Part shown: piece after piece, positions 7,553 through 15,347 of the stretch
Layout of the letters: the number at the start of each line of letters is the position of its first letter
Numbering within the stretch: position 1 is the first letter of the stretch
Assembly (NCBI GenBank): GCA_946482635.1
Contig: CAMLSG010000076.1
Coordinates: 1 to 21,754, forward strand
Length of the DNA: 21,754 bases
Direction of reading: 5' to 3'
Source of the DNA: an uncultured Duganella sp.
GTDB taxonomy: Bacteria > Pseudomonadota > Gammaproteobacteria > Burkholderiales > Burkholderiaceae
The notes under the pieces: generated by a model
Databases searched by the model: none
Told to the model about the DNA's origin: nothing
Seen by the model: the letters and a program-made list of their open reading frames with translations, nothing else
Position numbers and translations under genes: made by a program

Positions 7553-8824
7553 CTACTGTTTATAAACGACGCCATCTTTCATTACGAAGCCCACCTTTTG
7601 CAGCAGGGCGATGTCTTTCAACGGGTCGCCCGCCACCGCTACGATATCAGCCGCGAAGCCCGGCTCAAGCGAACCAAGGCGGCTGGACTGTCCAAGCAGC
7701 GATGCGGCGCTAAGCGTGGCGGAACGGATCGCCTCCAGCGCCGGCATGCCCGCTTCCACCATATAGGCGAATTCTTTTGCGTTTTCACCGTGCGGGAACA
7801 CTCCGGCATCGGTACCGAATGCGATCTTCACGCCGGCCTTGTAAGCGCGGGCGAAAGTGCCCTGGATCTGCGGCCCGATGGCCGCTGCCTTCGGGCGCAC
7901 CAACGGTGAATAATAATTCGGCTCCTTGGCCTTGTCGGCCACATACCGTCCTGCGCTGATGGTTGGTACATACCAGCCGCCGGTCTTCTTGAACAATGCG
8001 ATGGTTTCGTCGTCCATGAAGGTACCGTGCTCGATCGAGTCCACACCAGCCTTCAGCGCCCGTTTCATGCCTTCCGCGCCATGGGCATGCGCTGCGACCT
8101 TGAAGCCGTAATCCCTGGCTGCCGCAATCAGCGCCTTCAGCTCGGCGTCGTCGAACTGCGAATTCATGCCGCTGCTGGCCTGGCTCAGGACGCCGCCGGT
8201 CGCGGTAATCTTGATAACGTCGGCTCCTTCCTGGTAGCGGGCGCGCACGGCCTGGCGGGCCTCGTCAGGGCTGTTGATCACGCCCTCGTCCGGCCCCGGC
8301 GTGCCGTGAAGGTGGCGCAGTTCCCGCGACTGGCCGTTGCTTGGGTCGCCGTGGCCGCCGGTCGTGGCAATGGTCTTACCGGCGGTGAACATGCGCGGGC
8401 CGACAATCGCGCCGGTATTGATGGCACGCTTCATCGCGATGTTCAGGCCTTCGTTGGCGCCCAGGTCGCGCACCGTGGTGAAGCCTGCCTTCAGCGTGCG
8501 CTCCGCAAAGGCCACCGAGTCGTAAGCGCGGTCGATGGCATCGAGCGTCATCTGGCCGCGCAATGCTTCCACCTGGGGCTGGGTCTGGCTGGTCAGGTGC
8601 ACGTGCATGTCGATGAAGCCTGGCATGCAGGACATGGACCGCAGGTCCACGTCGCCTTTGCCTTTAGTGGGCTCGATCGCCTTCACAGAACCGTTCTCGA
8701 TATGAACCGTGACATTCTCGCGCCAGACGCCGGCTTTGACGTCCAGCAGGCGGCCGCAGTCGACAGTCGTGGCGTTCGCAGCTCCCATTGCCAGCAGGAT
8801 GCCCGCTGCCCCCAGTTTCCTCAT
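7553..8824 (-). CDS. Exported metal-dependent amidohydrolase (prolidase/imidazolonepropionase-like, COG1228 type)
   Basis: This 423-residue protein is an amidohydrolase-superfamily enzyme with a likely signal peptide (MRKLGAAGILLAMGAANA, cleavage near residue 18), so it should act in the periplasm. The metal ligands are in place: HVH at 74-76, Lys205 in VIKITATGG (candidate carboxylated lysine), His246 and His248 in AAHAHG, His266 in SIEHG, and Asp339 in FGTDAG. Relatives with this pattern hydrolyse Xaa-Pro dipeptides or other N-acyl amino acids. The ATG at 8824 is preferred because AAGGAG (8838-8833 on the minus strand) lies 8 nt upstream and the signal peptide then starts properly; an 11-codon upstream extension would bury it. 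The ribosome site overlaps the OPT stop codon, so the two are translationally coupled. That pairing supports a role on peptides, but the substrate is inferred. Confidence 0.87.
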   Translation of the reverse strand: MRKLGAAGILLAMGAANATTVDCGRLLDVKAGVWRENVTVHIENGSVKAIEPTKGKGDVDLRSMSCMPGFIDMHVHLTSQTQPQVEALRGQMTLDAIDRAYDSVAFAERTLKAGFTTVRDLGANEGLNIAMKRAINTGAIVGPRMFTAGKTIATTGGHGDPSNGQSRELRHLHGTPGPDEGVINSPDEARQAVRARYQEGADVIKITATGGVLSQASSGMNSQFDDAELKALIAAARDYGFKVAAHAHGAEGMKRALKAGVDSIEHGTFMDDETIALFKKTGGWYVPTISAGRYVADKAKEPNYYSPLVRPKAAAIGPQIQGTFARAYKAGVKIAFGTDAGVFPHGENAKEFAYMVEAGMPALEAIRSATLSAASLLGQSSRLGSLEPGFAADIVAVAGDPLKDIALLQKVGFVMKDGVVYKQ

Positions 8825-8837
8825 CGCCCAGTCTCCT

Positions 8838-11069
8838 TCAAGAAGTGGATTTTTCACGCGCCGCCCACAGGAGCAGCGCCATGATTACAGCATAAGGCAG
8901 CAAGGACAGCAAATCCGCCGCCGGCCCGCTGAAGAAGGGATTGCTGCTTTCGGCCCAGGCGGTGACCGCCGCGTCGAAGTTCGTCATCACCCCTGCAGTA
9001 ATCGCAATCACGATACCGGCCAGGGCGCCGCCTGCGATATAGCCCGATGCCAGTAGCACGCCTTCGCTGCGGTCGCCCGCGGCCTGCCGCTCTTCTTCGT
9101 TCATTCCGGCGTACTGCGGCAGCTTGTTGTTGCGCCGGTCGGCCAGCCAGCGCAGCACACCACCCACAGCAATCGGGAGCGTCGCCGACAGGGGCAGGTA
9201 GACGCCGACCGCAAACGACAGCGACTGCACCCCAGACATCTCCAGCACCACGGCGATCATCACGCCCAGCATGACCAGCGTCCACGGCAACTGCTGGTCA
9301 AGGATGCCCTTGATGATATAGGAGACCAGCACCGCCTTCGGCGCATCGTATTTGCGCACCTCGGTGCCGTCCGGCCGCTTGTGGTGCGTGCCATTGATGC
9401 CGGGATCGACGAACCAAACCGCCTTGCCGTCCGGCGCGACCAGGTATTTGCCTTCCGGCCCGCCCTGTGCGTCCGGCTTCTGCCAGACCTTGTAGGTAGC
9501 GCTGTCGCTAGCCGCTTGCGGGCCTTCCAGGCGCGCGGTGGCGCTCAGGCGAGCAGCATCGGTTGCCAGCCCCGGCGCAACCTGGGCCGCCGGCACGTAG
9601 ACCGTGCTCGAATTATTCAGTTGCAGCAGGATCGGGCCAAGCAAAAGAGCCGATGCGAGCGAACCAACCAGCATGGCGTACTGTTGCAATCGCGGCGTGG
9701 AGCCAACCAGGAAACCCGTCTTCAAGTCCTGCGATACGGTGCCTGCGTTGGCCGAGGCAATGCAGACAATCGCACCCACCGATAGCGCCGTCACGTAATA
9801 CTGGCCGCCGGTCCAGCCAACCATCAGGAAAATCAGGCAGGTGAACAGCAGCGTCGCCACCGCCATGCCGGAAGTCGGGTTGGAGGACGAGCCGATCTCG
9901 CCGGTCAGGCGCGACGACACCGTGGAGAACAGGAAGCCGAACACCAGGATCAGCAACGCCCCCAGCAAATTCATATGCAGCGGCGCAGACGCCGTGATCA
10001 CCGCGATCAGGCCCAGGCAGCCCAGCACCACCCACTTCATCGGAATATCCTGCTCGGTGCGCCGCGTAATGTCGGCCTTGCTGCCCTTGCCCACCCCGGA
10101 CAAGCCGGCAGCCAGGCTGCGCCAGATCATCGGCATTGCGCGCAGCAGCGCGATCAGGCCGCCCGCCGCCACCGCGCCGGCGCCAATATACAGGATGTAA
10201 GCGCCGCGCACATCGTCCGGAGCCATCTCGGAAATCAGCATGGTGCCCGGCGCCAGGATGGTGGTCAGAGGGTCCCCGAAGAACTTGATCATCGGGATCA
10301 GCAGCAGGTACGACAACACGCCGCCTGCCGTCATGGTCAGGGCAATGCGCGGGCCGATGATGTAGCCCACGCCCAGCAGCTCCGGCGACACTTCCGCACC
10401 GATGGAGCCGCCCTTCAACGGCGCGCCCAGCACGACTTCCGGCGTGTCCTTCCACCACTTGAGCGAGACATTGAGCGCCTTGTACAGAAGCCCGATCCCG
10501 AAGCCGCCAAAGATCAGCCTTGCGCGCCGTCGCGCATCGCGTGCCGCCTCCGATTCGCCCTGCACCGGCTCGCCGGCCGCCTGGCGCGAAGAATCGCTGG
10601 CAGCAGCCTTCAGCACTTCCGCGCATGCCGTACCTTCGGGGAATTTCAATTCCTGGTGCTGGTCCACGATCATGGTGCGGCGCATCGGGATCATCATCAG
10701 GATGCCCAGCAGGCCGCCCAGCACGCCCACCAGCATCACGCGCCAGATTTCCAGTTCGAAGCCCAGGATCAGGATGGCCGGCATGGTAACGCCCAGGCCA
10801 AAGGCGATCGACTCGCCGGCCGAACCGGCCGTCTGTGCAATGCTGTTTTCCAGGATGCTGGCATCCCTGCCGCCCAGTTTTTTGGCCAGGCCGAAAAAAG
10901 TGATCGCGATGACCGCCACCGGGATCGATGCGCTGACGGTCAGGCCGACTTTGAGTACGAGGTACAGCGAAGAAGCGCCAAACACCATGCCCAGCAAGGT
11001 ACCGAGGACCAGGGCGCGGAATGTCATCTCCGGCAGCCGCGCCTCGTCGGGTATATAGGGACGGAACAC
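8838..11069 (-). CDS. OPT-family oligopeptide transporter
   Basis: OPT transporters are inner-membrane carriers, mostly proton-driven, for oligopeptides or metal-chelate complexes. The 743-residue product has many hydrophobic segments, opening with LGTLLGMVFGASSLYLVLK. It contains the family's EFPEGTACAEVL-like stretch (KFPEGTACAEVLKAA) and repeated glycine-rich helices. A polar loop of roughly residues 485-580 contains GKYLVAPDGKAVWFVDPGIN and RPDGTEVRKYDAPKA; I recall this insert from other bacterial OPT proteins. The start is GTG at 11069 with AAAAGGA 5 nt upstream. It leads a minus-strand operon: its TGA (8840-8838) overlaps the ribosome site of the amidohydrolase, whose end is 11 nt from glpD. 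Peptides are the favoured substrate because of the coupled hydrolase, but siderophore-type uptake is not excluded. Confidence 0.92.
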   Translation of the reverse strand: MFRPYIPDEARLPEMTFRALVLGTLLGMVFGASSLYLVLKVGLTVSASIPVAVIAITFFGLAKKLGGRDASILENSIAQTAGSAGESIAFGLGVTMPAILILGFELEIWRVMLVGVLGGLLGILMMIPMRRTMIVDQHQELKFPEGTACAEVLKAAASDSSRQAAGEPVQGESEAARDARRRARLIFGGFGIGLLYKALNVSLKWWKDTPEVVLGAPLKGGSIGAEVSPELLGVGYIIGPRIALTMTAGGVLSYLLLIPMIKFFGDPLTTILAPGTMLISEMAPDDVRGAYILYIGAGAVAAGGLIALLRAMPMIWRSLAAGLSGVGKGSKADITRRTEQDIPMKWVVLGCLGLIAVITASAPLHMNLLGALLILVFGFLFSTVSSRLTGEIGSSSNPTSGMAVATLLFTCLIFLMVGWTGGQYYVTALSVGAIVCIASANAGTVSQDLKTGFLVGSTPRLQQYAMLVGSLASALLLGPILLQLNNSSTVYVPAAQVAPGLATDAARLSATARLEGPQAASDSATYKVWQKPDAQGGPEGKYLVAPDGKAVWFVDPGINGTHHKRPDGTEVRKYDAPKAVLVSYIIKGILDQQLPWTLVMLGVMIAVVLEMSGVQSLSFAVGVYLPLSATLPIAVGGVLRWLADRRNNKLPQYAGMNEEERQAAGDRSEGVLLASGYIAGGALAGIVIAITAGVMTNFDAAVTAWAESSNPFFSGPAADLLSLLPYAVIMALLLWAAREKSTS

Positions 11070-11111
11070 GTAAATCCTTTTAGACTAAAACACCTAGGAC
11101 TATGGCATAAA

Positions 11112-11164
11112 TAGCAATGAAGTAGCAACTATCGAGTAGTCTATAATGCCCCGACTTAGCAACT
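11112..11164. repeat. Three TAGCAA repeats around the PBP1a promoter
   Basis: TAGCAA occurs in direct orientation at 11112-11117, 11123-11128 and 11157-11162; the last two extend to TAGCAACT. The steps are 11 and 34 nt, about one and three helical turns, and the copies flank the TATAAT at 11142. They could be binding sites for a regulator of PBP1a, the divergent OPT operon, or both. No regulator gene is nearby. Confidence 0.45.
11142..11147 (+). promoter_or_regulatory. Candidate -10 of the PBP1a operon
   Basis: TATAAT is a perfect sigma-70 -10 hexamer. It would start transcription near 11154, giving a leader of about 11 nt to the GTG or about 23 nt to the in-frame TTG. The -35 at normal spacing (around 11119-11124) is poor. 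Confidence 0.55.
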
Positions 11165-13576
11165 GTGAGAGCTGATTTGATCAATCGTCCTTCCTGGCTG
11201 AACCGCCGTAACATCATCCGCGCCAGCATCGGCGCGGGCCTCGCCGGCCTGGCCGGCGGCATCGCCCTGGCCTGCTATGCGGCCTTCGTGATCCGCCCCA
11301 ACCTGCCAACGCTGGAAGCGGTCACCGATTACCGCCCCAAGATCCCGCTGCGCATTTATACGGCCGACAAGGTGCTGATCGGCGAATTCGGCGAAGAACA
11401 CCGCGATTTCACACCGATCGAGGAAGTGCCGGACCTGATGAAGAAGGCCGTGCTGGCAATCGAAGACTCGCGCTTCTACGAACATGGCGGCATCGACTGG
11501 CGCCGCGTGCTGGGTGCTGCCCGTGCCAACTTGCGCGGCAGTTTCCGCCAGGGCGGGTCGACCATTACCATGCAGGTGGCGCGCGACTTCTACCTCAGCA
11601 AGGACAAGTTCATCACGCGCAAGATCGCCGAATCGATGCTGGCCTATCGCATCGAAGATGCGCTGAGCAAGGACAAGATCCTTGAGCTATACATGAACAA
11701 CATCTACCTGGGCCAGCGCTCCTACGGCTTCGCCAGCGCCGCCCAGGCTTACTTCGGCAAATCGCTGAAGGAACTGTCGATTGCCGAAACGGCAATGCTG
11801 GCAGGCCTTCCGCAAAACCCTTCGCGCAACAATCCTGCCGTCAATCCGAAGAAAGCGCGCTCGCGCCAGCAAGTGGTGTTGCGCCGTATGTTCGAGCTCG
11901 AATACATCACCGAGGCGCAGTACGAAAAGGCGAAGAAAGAACAGCTCCACGTCAACCACCGCGGCCAGGAGTTCGACGTCCACGCCGAATACGTGGCCGA
12001 ACTGGCGCGCCAGGCCGTGTTTGCGCAGTTCAAGGAAGAGAGCTACACCAAGGGCATCAACGTCTACACCACCATCCAGTCGCGCGACCAGGAAGCCGCC
12101 TACGATTCGGTGCGCCGCAACGTGGTGGCTTACGACCAGCGCCATGGCTACCGCGGCCCGGAAACCTATATCGAATTGCCGGCCGATGAAGAAGAGCGTG
12201 GCGACGCCATCGACGAAGTGCTGGGCAAGCGCGTCGTCAGCGATGGCCTGATCCCGGCGGTGGTACTCGAATCCAGCCCAACCCTGGTCAAGGCCGAGAC
12301 GTCGGACGGCGACGTGCTGTCGATCAGCGGCGACGGCCTGAAACTGGCCGCATCCGCGCTGTCCAGCAAGGCCAAGCCGGCTTCCGCGATCCGTCCCGGC
12401 GCCGTCATCCGCGTCATGCAGACCGAAAAGAAAGGCTGGGCCATCAGCCAGGTGCCGCAGGTTGCCGCTGCCTTCGTGGCGCTGGATGCCAATACCGGCG
12501 CCTACCAGGCCATGGTGGGCGGCTTCGACTACGGCCTGCAAAAGTTCAACCACGTCACGCAGGCGTGGCGCCAGCCAGGCTCCTCGATCAAGCCTTTCAT
12601 CTATTCCGCAGCGGTGTCCAAAGGCTTCGGACCGGGCACGGTCATTGCCGACGAGCCGCTCGAACTGCCGGGCAGCTCGATTGGCCAGCCATGGCGTCCG
12701 CAAAATGACGATGGCAAGTTCGACGGTCAGGTCACCATGCGCCGCTCCCTGGCGGCGTCGAAGAACGTGCCTTCCGTACGCATCCTGCGCGCAGCCGGCC
12801 TGGATGACACCCACGCCTTCCTGTCGCGCTTCGGCTTCGACCTGTCGCGCCATCCGAAGAACTTCACCATGGCGCTGGGCACCGGCGCCGTCACGCCGCT
12901 GCAACTGGCCGGCGCCTATGCGGTGTTTGCCAACGGCGGCTACAAGGCCACGCCTTACCTGATCTCGCGCGTCACCGATTCCAAGGGCGTGCCCATCATG
13001 GACATCCAGCCGCCTGCGCCAGCCACTGCCGGAGAACGCGTGCTCGACGAGCGCAACGTCTTCATCATGGACAGCATGATGCGCGACGTCGCCCGCAGCG
13101 GTACCGGCGCGGCCGCCGGCCGCCTTGGCCGCCCCGACCTGGCCGGCAAGACCGGCACCACCAGCGATTCCTTCGACGGCTGGTTCGCCGGCTACGGCGG
13201 CGGCGTTGTCGCCGTGGCCTGGATGGGCTACGACGATCCCAAGTCGCTCGGCGGACGCGAGTTCGGCGCAACGCTGTCGCTGCCGATCTGGATGGACTAT
13301 ATGCGCTCGGCACTGCCGAAGCACCCGCCCGTCGACCGCCCGGCGCCGGAAGGCGTCGTGCAGTTGAACGGCGACTGGCTGCTTGAGGAATACGCCAACG
13401 ACCCGACCGTGCTGGCGATCGACATGGGCGAGGTTCCTGCCGAAGGCGAACAACCGGTGCCGGCCGACGGCACGCAGCAGCAGCCCGCTACGCCGGCGGC
13501 GCCGGCGCAGCCAACGCCGCCAAGCCAGCCGGCGCTGCAACAAATCCCGCAACAGCAAGCCCCTCTGGGAACCTGA
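11165..13576 (+). CDS. mrcA: Penicillin-binding protein 1A, bifunctional transglycosylase/transpeptidase
   Basis: Class A PBPs polymerise and cross-link peptidoglycan from lipid II at the outer face of the inner membrane. The 803-residue protein has one N-terminal membrane anchor (about 18-44). The GT51 transglycosylase follows with catalytic Glu100 in AIEDSRFYEHGG and RQGGSTITMQ (128-137). The OB-like insert has YDQRHGYRGPE, which marks PBP1a rather than 1b or 1c. The transpeptidase has SxxK (Ser473-Lys476 in PGSSIKP), SxN (Ser532-Asn534) and KTGT (Lys662-Thr665). The tail, about residues 755-803, is rich in Pro, Gln and Ala. The start is uncertain: GTG 11165 lacks a ribosome site, while TTG 11177, in frame, has GAGAG about 5 nt before it; both leave the anchor intact. 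The next gene begins 2 nt after the stop. Confidence 0.95.
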   Translation: MRADLINRPSWLNRRNIIRASIGAGLAGLAGGIALACYAAFVIRPNLPTLEAVTDYRPKIPLRIYTADKVLIGEFGEEHRDFTPIEEVPDLMKKAVLAIEDSRFYEHGGIDWRRVLGAARANLRGSFRQGGSTITMQVARDFYLSKDKFITRKIAESMLAYRIEDALSKDKILELYMNNIYLGQRSYGFASAAQAYFGKSLKELSIAETAMLAGLPQNPSRNNPAVNPKKARSRQQVVLRRMFELEYITEAQYEKAKKEQLHVNHRGQEFDVHAEYVAELARQAVFAQFKEESYTKGINVYTTIQSRDQEAAYDSVRRNVVAYDQRHGYRGPETYIELPADEEERGDAIDEVLGKRVVSDGLIPAVVLESSPTLVKAETSDGDVLSISGDGLKLAASALSSKAKPASAIRPGAVIRVMQTEKKGWAISQVPQVAAAFVALDANTGAYQAMVGGFDYGLQKFNHVTQAWRQPGSSIKPFIYSAAVSKGFGPGTVIADEPLELPGSSIGQPWRPQNDDGKFDGQVTMRRSLAASKNVPSVRILRAAGLDDTHAFLSRFGFDLSRHPKNFTMALGTGAVTPLQLAGAYAVFANGGYKATPYLISRVTDSKGVPIMDIQPPAPATAGERVLDERNVFIMDSMMRDVARSGTGAAAGRLGRPDLAGKTGTTSDSFDGWFAGYGGGVVAVAWMGYDDPKSLGGREFGATLSLPIWMDYMRSALPKHPPVDRPAPEGVVQLNGDWLLEEYANDPTVLAIDMGEVPAEGEQPVPADGTQQQPATPAAPAQPTPPSQPALQQIPQQQAPLGT

Positions 13577-13578
13577 TC

Positions 13579-14580
13579 GTGCCGGGCCAAAGGGCTCCGT
13601 CGTTCCGTCGCCGCCGACTGCTCGGCGCGGCGGCGCTGCTGGCGCCGCTGGCCGCCGTCGCGCCGGCCGCCAGCGCCGGCACGCACGTGCCCCGCATCTA
13701 CATGATCCTGTTCCGCGGCGAGACCGACGTCGAAGCCGGCTTCCACCAATGGTTCAAGGACAACCGCCTGCAGGCCGACTTCATGGTACGCAGCGTGGAG
13801 ATGGATGCCAGCCGCGTCCCGGCCCTGCTTGAGGAAGCCCGCGCCTGGCGCGCGGACCTGATCTACACCTGGGGCACGCCGGTCAGCCTGGCCGTCGCGG
13901 CCAGGGAATTCGACATTCCCGTCGTATTCACGATGGTCTCTGCGCCTATCGCGGCCGGGCTGGTCCAAAGCCTCGCCAGCTCGCAGCGCAACCTGACAGG
14001 CGTCAGCCACGTGGTTCCGGCACGCCAGCAAATGAGCGCCATTCGCAGTTATCGACGCTTCGACCGCATCGGCGCGATTTTCAATCCGAACGAAGTGAAC
14101 GCGCGGGTCGCCATGCGCGAAATGCGCGTTGAGGCGGAACGCGTCGGCGCCGAGTTCACGCCCCATCCTGTCCCACTGGACGAACAGGGGCAGCCGCGCG
14201 CCGCCGCCATTCCGGAAATGCTGCAGGAATTCGCAGAACATAAGGCGCAGCTGATTTATATCGGCCCCGACAGCTTCATCGCTTCCCAGCGCATCCTGGT
14301 CACGGAGGCCGCGCTGGCCCTGGGCTTGCCGGTCTTTTCGGCGGCCGAAGTAGCGCTGCGCGACGGCAGCGCCTTGTTTGGCCTGGTGGCAGGCTATAAG
14401 AACGTCGGACGCCTGACTGCACATAAGGTGGCCCAGATCCTGTACCATCGCGTCAAGCCCGCCGCGCTTCCGATTGAAACGCCGGGCACTTACTCTTACC
14501 TCGTCAACATGGACGTGGCACGCCAGCTCGGCATGATGCCGCCGGCCCGCGTGCTGCAGTTTGCGGAGCAAATCAAATGA
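13579..14580 (+). CDS. Orphan ABC-type substrate-binding protein (COG2984/PF04392-like)
   Basis: This 333-residue protein resembles the ABC_sub_bind family of periplasmic binding proteins. It has an N-terminal export signal: SFRRRRLLGAAALLAPLAA followed by a likely cleavage after ASA at residue 33. The arginine run before the hydrophobic core is Tat-like, though lipobox Cys is absent. The mature part alternates strands and helices in two lobes, with DLIYTWGTPVSLAVA, IPVVFTMVSAPIAAGLV, LIYIGPDSFIAS and a late GSALFGLVAGYKNVGRLTAHKVAQIL, all typical of this family. The start is GTG, 2 nt after the PBP1a stop, with GGGA 8 nt upstream. The end overlaps the PP2C start by 4 nt. No permease or ATPase gene is adjacent, so it may be a sensor or share a distant transporter. 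The ligand is unknown. Confidence 0.82.
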   Translation: MPGQRAPSFRRRRLLGAAALLAPLAAVAPAASAGTHVPRIYMILFRGETDVEAGFHQWFKDNRLQADFMVRSVEMDASRVPALLEEARAWRADLIYTWGTPVSLAVAAREFDIPVVFTMVSAPIAAGLVQSLASSQRNLTGVSHVVPARQQMSAIRSYRRFDRIGAIFNPNEVNARVAMREMRVEAERVGAEFTPHPVPLDEQGQPRAAAIPEMLQEFAEHKAQLIYIGPDSFIASQRILVTEAALALGLPVFSAAEVALRDGSALFGLVAGYKNVGRLTAHKVAQILYHRVKPAALPIETPGTYSYLVNMDVARQLGMMPPARVLQFAEQIK

Positions 14581-15347
14581 TCCCGCTGTCGCCGCCAGTA
14601 TTGCAGCAAATGGCCATGGGCCTGGCCTATGGCTTGACTGACGTCGGCACTGTACGGCCCAGCAACCAGGACAACCTGTTGCTGCTGCCGGACCTGAACC
14701 TGGTTGCCGTCGCCGACGGCATGGGTGGGCATGTCGGTGGCGATATCGCCAGCACCGAGGCTTTGATGCTGGTGTGGAAGCACCTGCGCGCCCAGCATTC
14801 ACCGGGCAGCGATACCGAGGCACTGCGCCAGTTGCATGAAGCGGTCCTCTTCGCCAACAGCACCCTGTTCCGCAACAATGCAGCTGCCGGACTGGCCGAT
14901 GGCTACGGCATGGGCACGACGCTGACCGGCATGTGGCAACCGCATGCCGATGGCCCGTCTTTCATCTTCCATGTCGGCGACAGCCGCATCTATCGTTACC
15001 GCGATGGGCAACTGGTCCAGCTCACGCACGACCAGACCCTGTACCAGCAGGCGCTGGAAGCCGGCATGAAGGGCATCCTGCCACCAAGGAACCTGCTGCT
15101 GCAGGCGATCGGACCAGGCGAGGAAATCCGCCCGGATGTCTTCACGCACAAGCATGCGCCAGGCGACCTTTACCTGTTGTGCAGCGATGGCTTGTACGGT
15201 TCGTCCGCGCAGGAGGACTTGTCCGCGCTGTTGGCGAGCGCCGGCCCGGATAACCTGCCGGAAACCTGCGCTGCACTGGTCGAGAAAGCCAAGCAGGACG
15301 GTAGCCGCGATAACATCACCGCCATCCTGCTGCTCTGCCCAGCTTAA
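14577..15347 (+). CDS. PP2C-family serine/threonine protein phosphatase
   Basis: This 256-residue cytoplasmic enzyme belongs to the compact bacterial PP2C/PPM group (Stp, PrpC, PppA), which removes phosphate from Ser/Thr with two Mn or Mg ions. Motifs run in order: RPSNQDN with metal ligand Asp32, [11 protein letters not shown] with Asp47 and Gly48, GMGTTLTG (111-118), [13 protein letters not shown] (132-144), LCSDGLYG with Asp204, and [11 protein letters not shown] with Asp245. All expected acidic ligands are present, so it should be active. The start ATG overlaps the previous stop as ATGA, meaning coupled translation. No Hanks-type kinase or FHA gene is visible here, so its partner kinase must lie elsewhere. 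Its stop TAA shares bases with the stop of the opposing chemoreceptor gene. Confidence 0.93.
   Translation: MIPLSPPVLQQMAMGLAYGLTDVGTVRPSNQDNLLLLPDLNLVAVADGMGGHVGGDIASTEALMLVWKHLRAQHSPGSDTEALRQLHEAVLFANSTLFRNNAAAGLADGYGMGTTLTGMWQPHADGPSFIFHVGDSRIYRYRDGQLVQLTHDQTLYQQALEAGMKGILPPRNLLLQAIGPGEEIRPDVFTHKHAPGDLYLLCSDGLYGSSAQEDLSALLASAGPDNLPETCAALVEKAKQDGSRDNITAILLLCPA

Noticed and set aside
11687..13558. A 623-codon open frame opposite PBP1a, and a 508-codon one at 13297-14823
   Set aside because: Both are antisense to genes with intact catalytic motifs and have shadow-like composition.
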